Of a stretch of DNA of 64,000 bases, positions 14,535 through 21,775 are shown piece after piece. The position numbers were made by a program, and so were the translations under genes. The stretch is from RGIG5952 sp045603485 (GTDB taxonomy: Bacteria > Verrucomicrobiota > Kiritimatiellia > RFP12 > JAAYLN01): contig JAZUMF010000095.1 of assembly GCA_045603485.1 (NCBI GenBank), positions 17,322-81,321 on the forward strand, given 5' to 3'. The number at the start of each line of letters is the position of its first letter. The stretch's first letter is position 1. The notes beneath the pieces were generated by a model. The model did not search any database and was not told the DNA's origin. It was given only the letters and a program-made list of their open reading frames with translations.

Positions 14535-17117
14535 TTATCCTAGTTGCAGATTGTCATCGATTTTGACAGTTGAGCCTTCAGGATATTTGCCTGCGATTAT
14601 TGCTCTTGCAAGCGGAGTCTCAATTTCGCGCTGGATTGTCCGTCGAATCGGTCTTGCGCCATAGACGGGATCAAAGCCGATTTCCGCAATCTTCGCGATG
14701 GCACCCTCCGAGAGTTCAAGCTTTAGATTTTCGCCTTCAAGACGGCGGCGTAAATCTTCAAGCTGCAGGGCGACTATCTTTGAAACTTCAGCTTTACCGA
14801 GTGAATGGAAGATGAGCGTCTCATCAAGTCGATTCAAGAACTCAGGCCTGAATGAGCGTTTCAAGAGTTCCATGACTTTTTCTCGAACGCTGTCGCTGAC
14901 ATCTCCGCCACCTTCGGCTATATACTCTGAGCCTAGGTTGCTCGTTAATATCAGAATGGTGTTCTTAAAGTCTACCGTGCGGCCATGACCGTCGGTCAAC
15001 CGTCCATCGTCAAGGACTTGCAGGAGGACATTAAAGACATCGGGATGCGCCTTTTCAATCTCATCAAGCAGAATTACACTATACGGCTTGCGACGAACGG
15101 CTTCGGTCAATTGACCGCCTTCTTCGTAACCGACATATCCCGGAGGCGCGCCGACGAGTCGAGACACGGCATACTTTTCCATATACTCCGACATGTCGAT
15201 ACGAACCATCGCATCCTCGGAGTCAAAGAGTTCCGCCGCCAGAGTTTTTGCAAGTTCGGTCTTGCCAACGCCTGTCGGTCCCAAGAATAGGAAGGCTCCG
15301 ATTGGACGGCGCGCGTTGCGGATTCCTGCGCGAGAACGCAACACGGCATCGGCAATCGCTTCCACCGCTTCATCCTGCCCGATAACTCGGTTCTTGATCG
15401 ACTTGTCAAGGTCAAGGAGCTTCTCTCTTTCTCCTGCCATGAGGCGTTGCACGGGAACGCCAACCCAGCGGGAGACGACCTCGGCGATTTCAGCTTCGGT
15501 CACTGCCTCACTTAAGAGCGAGCCGTTGCCCGACGCGTCCTTTAACCTGTCTTGCGCCTCTTTCAGTTTTTTCTCGAGTTCGGGAATCGTGCCATAGCGA
15601 AGCTTTGCCGCCTGCTCATGATTATATTCGCGCTCTGCGGTATCATAATCGTGCTTTGCCTTGTCGAGGTCTTCTCGAATCTGTTTTGTTATGTCGCGGA
15701 CATTCTTTTCATTTTGCCATTGTGCCTTCATTGCATCGGCTGACGACTTGAGGTTGGCGAGCTCCTTGCGAAGCTCCTCAAGACGGGCTGCCGAAGCCTT
15801 ATCCTTCTCCTTTTTAAGGGCGGTCTCTTCAATCTCGAGGCGTGTGACCTTACGGGTAAGCTCGTCAAGCTCGGAGGGCATTGAGTCCATTGCCGTACGA
15901 ATTGACGCGCATGCCTCATCCAGTAGGTCAATTGCCTTATCGGGGAGGAAGCGATCCTGAACATAACGATCTGACATTGTTGCCGCCGATACGAGCGCAC
16001 CGTCGGTAATTTGAACATTGTGATGCTTTTCAAAGGCCTCTTTGATGCCGCGCAAAATTGAAATGGTATCCTCGACACTCGGGGGGTCTACCATTACGGG
16101 CTGGAAGCGGCGCTCTAAAGCGGCGTCCTTCTCCATATATTTGCGATATTCATCGAGGGTTGTTGCGCCGATGCAATGCAGCTCTCCCCTTGCGAGCATG
16201 GGCTTGAGCATATTTCCCGCATCGGTCGAGCCTTCGGTCTTGCCTGCACCGACAATTGTATGAATCTCGTCTATAAAGAGCAAGATGCGGCCGTCCGAGG
16301 CTTTAATTTCGGTCAAAACCGCTTTAAGGCGCTCTTCAAACTCTCCACGATATTTTGCGCCAGCCATCAGCGCAGTCATGTCGAGCGAGAAGATTGTGCG
16401 GTTTTTCAACCCTTCAGGAACATCTCCGCGCAAAATGCGTTGCGCAAGGCCTTCTACAATGGCGGTTTTACCGACACCAGGCTCACCGATAAGAACAGGG
16501 TTGTTTTTGGTCTTGCGGGACAAAATTCTTATAACATGGCGGATTTCACCGTCACGCCCGATAACGGGATCCAATTTCCCTAAACGGGCGAGTTCTACGA
16601 GATCGCTGCCGTATTTTTTAAGAGCGTTATATTGACCTTCGGGGTTGTCGGAGGTAATGCGTTGATTTCCGCGCACCTCTTTCAGCGCCTTAAGAAGGCC
16701 TGACTGCGTAATACCTCCGTCTGAAAGAATCTTTGCGGCCTTTGTCTTCGATGCGGCGCCGTCCGTCATCGCCAGCAAAAGGTGTTCAACAGAAATGTAC
16801 TCGTCTTGGAGTCGCGAAGCGTGATCCTGCGCGCGGACAAGGAGCTCGTTAAACGCCTGAGTCACATATATTTTACCCATTTCGGTATCACCTGATACAT
16901 GAGGGCGGGATGCCAACTCTTGCTCGGTGCGGGCTTTGATATCGGCAAAGGACGCGCCGCATTTGGGCAGCACTTGAGGAACCAGCCCGTCCTCTTGAAT
17001 CAAGAGTGCAAGCAGAAGATGCTCGACATCGACCTCCTGATGGCCAAAGCGAATAGAGACCTCGCGAGCTGCTTGAATCGCAGACTGCGCCTTTTGTGTT
17101 AATTTTTCAATATTCAT
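14535..17117 (-). CDS. clpB: ATP-dependent disaggregase ClpB
   Basis: Hexameric AAA+ chaperone that, with DnaK, pulls proteins out of aggregates. At 860 residues it is full length. In order: Clp N-domain (1-145, two repeats), first AAA+ domain with Walker A GEPGVGKT at 211-218, a long coiled-coil middle domain (about 405-520, rich in KELANLKSS-type heptads), the second AAA+ domain with Walker A GPTGVGKT near 610, and a C-terminal domain with GARPIRRTIQREIE. AAGGAG lies before the ATG. It is transcribed alone, divergent from the glycerol-3-phosphate oxidase genes. No CIRCE element is seen upstream; the intergenic palindrome at 17229 could serve either gene. Confidence 0.97.
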   Translation of the reverse strand: MNIEKLTQKAQSAIQAAREVSIRFGHQEVDVEHLLLALLIQEDGLVPQVLPKCGASFADIKARTEQELASRPHVSGDTEMGKIYVTQAFNELLVRAQDHASRLQDEYISVEHLLLAMTDGAASKTKAAKILSDGGITQSGLLKALKEVRGNQRITSDNPEGQYNALKKYGSDLVELARLGKLDPVIGRDGEIRHVIRILSRKTKNNPVLIGEPGVGKTAIVEGLAQRILRGDVPEGLKNRTIFSLDMTALMAGAKYRGEFEERLKAVLTEIKASDGRILLFIDEIHTIVGAGKTEGSTDAGNMLKPMLARGELHCIGATTLDEYRKYMEKDAALERRFQPVMVDPPSVEDTISILRGIKEAFEKHHNVQITDGALVSAATMSDRYVQDRFLPDKAIDLLDEACASIRTAMDSMPSELDELTRKVTRLEIEETALKKEKDKASAARLEELRKELANLKSSADAMKAQWQNEKNVRDITKQIREDLDKAKHDYDTAEREYNHEQAAKLRYGTIPELEKKLKEAQDRLKDASGNGSLLSEAVTEAEIAEVVSRWVGVPVQRLMAGEREKLLDLDKSIKNRVIGQDEAVEAIADAVLRSRAGIRNARRPIGAFLFLGPTGVGKTELAKTLAAELFDSEDAMVRIDMSEYMEKYAVSRLVGAPPGYVGYEEGGQLTEAVRRKPYSVILLDEIEKAHPDVFNVLLQVLDDGRLTDGHGRTVDFKNTILILTSNLGSEYIAEGGGDVSDSVREKVMELLKRSFRPEFLNRLDETLIFHSLGKAEVSKIVALQLEDLRRRLEGENLKLELSEGAIAKIAEIGFDPVYGARPIRRTIQREIETPLARAIIAGKYPEGSTVKIDDNLQLG

Positions 17118-17228
17118 ATTGTTTTCTCCTTATGCCAAAATAAAAGCATAAAGAATGCCAAAATTTTTGTTCTAATTTTAGAATATTAAAAACAAGCAAT
17201 CTAAAAGCAATTCAAATTATCTTCCAAT

Positions 17229-17247
17229 ATGTGACACAATGTCACAT
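17229..17247. promoter_or_regulatory. Palindromic operator between clpB and glpA-like gene
   Basis: ATGTGACA, three bases, TGTCACAT: a perfect 8-bp palindrome. A further GTGACAC half-site follows at 17257-17263, preceded by GAGACAT. It resembles a CRP/FNR-type site but has N7 rather than N6 between TGTGA and TCACA. It lies 111 bases from clpB and 101 from the oxidoreductase gene, so either could be controlled. Confidence 0.45.
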
Positions 17248-17311
17248 TTGAGACATAGTGACACAAAAATACCGCTAGGACAAAATATTTTTATATCTAT
17301 TTAATTAAAAA

Positions 17312-17322
17312 TATGGTATAAT
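17312..17322 (+). promoter_or_regulatory. Extended -10 promoter of the oxidoreductase operon
   Basis: TGGTATAAT at 17314-17322 is an extended -10 box, 26 bases before the start codon. No good -35 box is seen 17 bases upstream, as expected for the extended type. Confidence 0.45.
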
Positions 17323-17348
17323 GTTAATATAAGTGTGAGATAAGAATT

Positions 17349-18830
17349 ATGATGACTACCCCAATCTATGACATCGCCATAATCGGTTCAGGCGTTATCG
17401 GTTCATCTGCAGCCCGTCTATTGACCCTTAAAGGATATCGGGTTGCTGTTTTGGAAGCAGGCTCAGATATTGTAATGGGCACATCAAAGGCCAATTCTGC
17501 AATTGTCCATGCAGGCTTTGACTGCAAGCCTGGCTCTCTGATGGCTAAATTGAATGTGCGAGGCAATGAAATCTTTGAGGATTGGTGCAAAAAACTTGAT
17601 GTCCCGTTCCAGCGCGTCGGAGCACTTGTTGCGGCCTTTGCCGAGGATGAGGAGCCTGTACTTGACCGCCTTCTTGAAAATGCCAAAGCAAACAAAGTTC
17701 CAGGCGCAGAGATAATCTCAGGCGATAAGGCGCGTGAAATCGAGCCACTTCTTTCCGATAAAGCGACCAAGGCTTTGTGGGCTCCAAGCAGTGCAATCAC
17801 CTGTCCATACGAATTTACAATCGCCTGCGCCGAGAACGCAAGGAAAAACGGCGCCGAGTTTATCTTCAATTCAAAAATCGCCTCTGTTGACGCCGATGGC
17901 AGCTGCTTTATCCTGACAACTGCCGATAAGCGCATATTCAAGGCAAAGAATGTAATCAATGCCGCAGGAATCTATTCAGACGATGTCTCGGCAATGGTCG
18001 GCGATATCGATTTCAAGATTGTTCCGCGTAAGGGTGAATACCTTCTTCTCGACCGTTCGGCAGCCCACTTCTCCACGGTAGTCTTCCAAACTCCGTCAAA
18101 GATGGGTAAGGGCGTTTTGGTTGCTCCGACTGTCGACGGCAACTCGTTTGCAGGCCCTACCGCCGTTGATCAGGAGGATAAAACAGACACCTCCGTCACT
18201 CCCGAAGGAATCGCATCGTTGAAGCTTCTTGCCGCAAAGAGCGCACCTTCAATGGACTTCCGCAAGACCATTACGCTCTTTGCAGGCTTGCGCGCTCAGG
18301 CCGTACCGCTCGCTCCGACGGCACCTGAACACGACTTCATTATTCGCGCCCACCGTAAAAATGCGGGTGTCTTTACCGAGGCTGCGGGAATTTGCTCGCC
18401 GGGTCTATCCTCGGCTCCTGCAATTGCCGAGTACATCACCGCCCTTCTTGAGGAAAACGGTGCCGCTCCGTCAGGGGAGGCCGGCGGCGATCCGACGCGC
18501 CAGGCAATTCCGGCGTTCCGTCACATGACTGACGAGGAACGCAAGGCCGCAATTGAAAAGAATCCTCTTTACGGACGCATCGTCTGCCGTTGCGAGACAA
18601 TCACCGAGGCTGAGATTGTCGAGGCAATCCATCGCGGAGCCACGACCGTCGACGGCGTCAAGCGTCGCACACGCGCAGGCATGGGGCGCTGCCAGGGCGG
18701 CTTCTGCTCTCCAAAGGTAATGGAGATTATAGCTCGCGAGCGCGGCGTACCGATCACCTCCATCACTAAATTCGGAACAGGCTCGGAAATTTCACCTTGG
18801 AGAACCCGAGAGGGAATGGAAAACCAATAA
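17349..18830 (+). CDS. GlpA-like FAD-dependent glycerol-3-phosphate dehydrogenase with [2Fe-2S] BFD domain
   Basis: Oxidises glycerol-3-phosphate (or a similar hydroxy substrate) to the ketone, passing electrons on through Fe-S. N-terminal FAD-binding motif GSGVIGSSAAR at 13-23; the DAO-type catalytic fold runs to ~380. A BFD-like domain follows with cysteines C413, C415, C448 and C453 (CRC and CQGGFC). The 493 residues match this two-domain family, common in clostridia and Thermotoga. Two adjacent ATGs at 17349 and 17352 are possible starts, without a strong Shine-Dalgarno. It leads a three-gene set with a second flavoprotein and a DUF1667 protein, a recurrent trio thought to replace GlpABC. 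The glycerol substrate is inferred from the family. Confidence 0.88.
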   Translation: MMTTPIYDIAIIGSGVIGSSAARLLTLKGYRVAVLEAGSDIVMGTSKANSAIVHAGFDCKPGSLMAKLNVRGNEIFEDWCKKLDVPFQRVGALVAAFAEDEEPVLDRLLENAKANKVPGAEIISGDKAREIEPLLSDKATKALWAPSSAITCPYEFTIACAENARKNGAEFIFNSKIASVDADGSCFILTTADKRIFKAKNVINAAGIYSDDVSAMVGDIDFKIVPRKGEYLLLDRSAAHFSTVVFQTPSKMGKGVLVAPTVDGNSFAGPTAVDQEDKTDTSVTPEGIASLKLLAAKSAPSMDFRKTITLFAGLRAQAVPLAPTAPEHDFIIRAHRKNAGVFTEAAGICSPGLSSAPAIAEYITALLEENGAAPSGEAGGDPTRQAIPAFRHMTDEERKAAIEKNPLYGRIVCRCETITEAEIVEAIHRGATTVDGVKRRTRAGMGRCQGGFCSPKVMEIIARERGVPITSITKFGTGSEISPWRTREGMENQ

Positions 18831-18851
18831 CACCCTATCGGAGATTAAGAT

Positions 18852-20099
18852 ATGGACTTTCAATTTGATATAGCAGTTATCGGCGGCGGCCCCGCAGGAT
18901 TGGCGGCGGCTCTCGCAGCAAAGAAGGCATCGCCAGAGGCATCGGTCATCATTCTTGAGCGCGACCGCAAAACCGGCGGTATCCTGCAGCAGTGCATCCA
19001 CAACGGCTTCGGTCTCCACTTCTTCGGTGAAGAGCTGACAGGCCCTGAATATGCCGCCCGCTTTATTGACGAGGTTGAAAAGACCGACATTAAAGTTTGG
19101 ACGGGAACGATGGTTCTCTCGGTCAGCAAGGACCGCAAAATCACCTGCGTCAGCCCAGCGCACGGTCTCCGCATAATCGAGGCCAAGGCGATTGTCCTTG
19201 CAATGGGTTGCCGCGAACGCACCCGCGGTGCTCTCTCAATCCCAGGCTCTCGCCCCGCCGGCATCTTTACAGCAGGTACCGCCCAGCGTCTTGCCAATAT
19301 CGAGGGCTGTCTTCCAGGCAAAGAGGTCGTCATTCTCGGCTCTGGCGATATTGGCCTTATCATGGCGCGCCGCATGACCTGGGAGGGCGCGACCGTCAAG
19401 CTTGTCGCAGAGCTTATGCCATTTTCAAGCGGTCTCAACCGTAATATCGTGCAGTGTCTCCACGACAACAACATTCCTCTTAAGTTCAACCACACCATAA
19501 CAAGCATCCACGGCGAAAATCGCGTGACTGGTGTCACGGTCTCGGAGGTTGACCCTAAGACAAGGCAGCCGATACCTGGAACATCCTTTGACATTGCTTG
19601 CGATACACTTCTTCTTTCAGTCGGCCTTATCCCTGAAAACGAGCTCACGACCGCTTGCGGTATCGACATCGACCCGATCACATCGGGTGCAGTCGTTGAC
19701 GAAAGACGCCAAACTTCAGTTCCTGGCATCTTTGCCTGCGGAAATGTACTCCATGTCCACGACCTTGTCGACAATGTATCAGCCGAAGCGACCTTGGCCG
19801 GCGAAGCTGCCGCCAAGTTCGCCGCATCAGAGGCTCAAGCATCAGGCGAAGCGATAAAGGTCAAGACGCAAGGCGCCGTCCGTTATACCGTTCCCCAGCG
19901 CATCAGCAAAGATGCCACGGGCAAACTTGACATCTACTACCGCGTGGGCAATGTTCTCAAACCCGCAACCGCAACCATCACCTCAAACGGCAAAGTTATC
20001 GCGACACGCAAAAAGCCTGTCATGACACCGGGCGAGATGGAAAAGATTACGATAGACTGTGATGCCCTCGAAGGCGAAATTACCATTGAGGCCAAGTAA
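18852..20099 (+). CDS. FAD/NAD(P)-binding oxidoreductase, partner of the GlpA-like protein
   Basis: 415-residue flavoprotein of the pyridine nucleotide-disulphide oxidoreductase fold without the redox disulphide. FAD loop GGGPAG at 11-16, second Rossmann motif GSGDIG near 160 for NAD(P), and a closing VPGIFACGNV motif typical of the FAD isoalloxazine site. It starts 21 bases after the preceding gene and is followed 10 bases later by the DUF1667 gene. In related trios this subunit is thought to pass electrons between the glycerol-3-phosphate flavoprotein and NAD(P) or another acceptor. The exact acceptor is unknown. Confidence 0.87.
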   Translation: MDFQFDIAVIGGGPAGLAAALAAKKASPEASVIILERDRKTGGILQQCIHNGFGLHFFGEELTGPEYAARFIDEVEKTDIKVWTGTMVLSVSKDRKITCVSPAHGLRIIEAKAIVLAMGCRERTRGALSIPGSRPAGIFTAGTAQRLANIEGCLPGKEVVILGSGDIGLIMARRMTWEGATVKLVAELMPFSSGLNRNIVQCLHDNNIPLKFNHTITSIHGENRVTGVTVSEVDPKTRQPIPGTSFDIACDTLLLSVGLIPENELTTACGIDIDPITSGAVVDERRQTSVPGIFACGNVLHVHDLVDNVSAEATLAGEAAAKFAASEAQASGEAIKVKTQGAVRYTVPQRISKDATGKLDIYYRVGNVLKPATATITSNGKVIATRKKPVMTPGEMEKITIDCDALEGEITIEAK

Positions 20100-20109
20100 A
20101 GGTGAAACC

Positions 20110-20937
20110 ATGAGCAATAACACAGCAATAAAGCTTCCGACAACTCTCACCTGTATCGTATGCCCCATCGGCTGCACACTCCAGGTTTCAGGCGAGGCCG
20201 GCAATCTCACAGTCACAGGCAACACCTGCCCCCGCGGCAAAAAATATGCCGAGCAGGAAGTGACTTGCCCTATGCGTACGGTCACATCGACCGTCAGGCT
20301 TCAAGGCTCTGAAGAGGGCTGCCTAATTCCCGTCAAAACCGCAGCTCCTATTCCTAAAGACAGGATTCCCGAATGTCTAACGGCGATTCGCAAGGCCGTA
20401 GCCAAGGTACCAGTATCTATCGGCGACACAATCGTTGAGGACATCGCAAATACGGGAGTTGCTCTTATTGCGACAGGAAACGCCCCAGCTCCCCGCAAGG
20501 GAGAGCGCTTCCGCTCGCATGTTCTTTTAGGTCAAGGCGAATTCCTAGTCACATCCCAATACGGCGAAAGAATTCACCCGATTACGGGCGAAAAGTCATT
20601 CCACAACGGCGTTGACGGAGCTCTTTGGGCAGACGGCAGTCTCGTAGAGACTGGCATTTGCGCCTCCGACGACGGTGTTGTCATCGAAGCTCACGAGCTT
20701 GACGACAATCCCGCAGGAGTATATGTCGCAATTGACCACGGAAAGGGTCTGGTGACCAAATACTTCCATCTCGAGCCCGAAACACTTCGCGTCAAAAAGG
20801 GCGACAAAGTATCTCGCGCGCAGCTTATCGGCTGGATGGGGACAACGGGAATGTCAACAGGCGAGCACCTTCATTTCCAGGCGGAAATAGACGGCAAACC
20901 AGTAGACCCGATTCCCTATCTTCGCGAAAACCGCTAA
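20110..20937 (+). CDS. DUF1667 domain fused to an M23 (LytM) metallopeptidase domain
   Basis: 275 residues from the ATG at 20110, preceded by AAAGGTG; an in-frame start at 20059 would run into the preceding gene. Residues 1-~120 are a DUF1667 domain with C15, C18, C22, C40 and C53 (CIVCPIGC and TCPRGKKYA), normally a stand-alone redox or metal partner of the two flavoproteins upstream. Residues ~135-272 form an M23 peptidase domain: GERIHPITG, then FHNGVD with H165 and D169, and TGEHLHF with H253 and H255, so all zinc ligands are present. M23 enzymes usually cut peptidoglycan outside the cytoplasm, but no signal peptide or membrane segment is seen. The fusion is in a single unbroken frame. 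Function is unclear. Confidence 0.85.
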   Translation: MSNNTAIKLPTTLTCIVCPIGCTLQVSGEAGNLTVTGNTCPRGKKYAEQEVTCPMRTVTSTVRLQGSEEGCLIPVKTAAPIPKDRIPECLTAIRKAVAKVPVSIGDTIVEDIANTGVALIATGNAPAPRKGERFRSHVLLGQGEFLVTSQYGERIHPITGEKSFHNGVDGALWADGSLVETGICASDDGVVIEAHELDDNPAGVYVAIDHGKGLVTKYFHLEPETLRVKKGDKVSRAQLIGWMGTTGMSTGEHLHFQAEIDGKPVDPIPYLRENR

Positions 20938-20967
20938 GCGCGGTATTTGCATAAAAAGGACAAAGCC

Positions 20968-21705
20968 ATGCTTCATATAGTTGCCACCCCAATAGGAAAT
21001 TTGGGCGACATGACGCCGAGGGCAAGAGATATTCTTACCTCGGCAGATATAATCGCGTGTGAGGATACGCGCCGCACATGGGCACTTTTGAGCGCCTATC
21101 ATATAGCGCGTCCGCAAATGATTTCCTACCGTGAGGGTAAGGAGGACGCCGCAGGTCATCAGATACTGAAGGCTCTCCAATCGGGCAAGCAAGTCGCGCT
21201 TTGTTCTGACGGTGGCTATCCCGCCATAAGCGACCCAGGCTATCGCCTGATACAACTCGCTTTGGACGCAGGGATTGAATATGATGTGATTCCAGGCGCA
21301 AGTGCGGTAAATCTTGCGCTTATCTATTCGGGACTCCCCACCTCAAGCTTCACCTTCAAAGGCTTTCCCCCGAGAAAAGACGGAGCACTCCGCCGCTTCT
21401 TTGAGGAAGAAAAGGATATGCCGCATACGCTAATTATCTACGAATCACCATTCCGCGTCTGGCATACGCTTAAAGCGGCATACAAAGTCTTCGGCGACCG
21501 CAAGGCTGCGGTTTGCATCGAAATGACAAAACAGTTTGAGCGAATTACACGAGACTACCTTTCAAATCTTACCACCGAGTTTTGCGCCAAAAAGATTAAA
21601 GGCGAAGTCGCAATTGTAATTGCCGGCAACAATCCTAAGTTTCTTAACCCCGACGCTCCTCCACCTGAGGCTCAAGCGGAAGCCGATACCGACGAAGAAG
21701 AATAA
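20968..21705 (+). CDS. rsmI: 16S rRNA (cytidine 1402-2'-O)-methyltransferase
   Basis: SAM-dependent methyltransferase of the tetrapyrrole-methylase fold that modifies C1402 in the ribosomal decoding centre. The family signature VATPIGNLGDMTPRA starts at residue 5, followed by CEDTRRT and CSDGGYPAISDPG (usually SDAGTPAISDPG), then GLPTSSFTFKGFPP. I chose the ATG at 20968 because AAAGGA sits just upstream and the protein then begins MLHIVATPIG; an earlier ATG at 20947 adds seven residues. The 245-residue length is slightly short because the C-terminal helical domain is reduced to an acidic tail ending TDEEE. It lies 30 bases downstream of the DUF1667 fusion and may be read through from it. Confidence 0.93.
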   Translation: MLHIVATPIGNLGDMTPRARDILTSADIIACEDTRRTWALLSAYHIARPQMISYREGKEDAAGHQILKALQSGKQVALCSDGGYPAISDPGYRLIQLALDAGIEYDVIPGASAVNLALIYSGLPTSSFTFKGFPPRKDGALRRFFEEEKDMPHTLIIYESPFRVWHTLKAAYKVFGDRKAAVCIEMTKQFERITRDYLSNLTTEFCAKKIKGEVAIVIAGNNPKFLNPDAPPPEAQAEADTDEEE

Positions 21706-21775
21706 ATATGGCATAACCTCTCTGACATATAGCTTCTCCGGCGGCAAAAGCAATCTCAAAATACTGGAACACACT

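Noticed and set aside
17118..17348. CIRCE (HrcA) site upstream of clpB
   Set aside because: The palindrome TGTGACA/TGTCACA does not match TTAGCACTC-N9-GAGTGCTAA.
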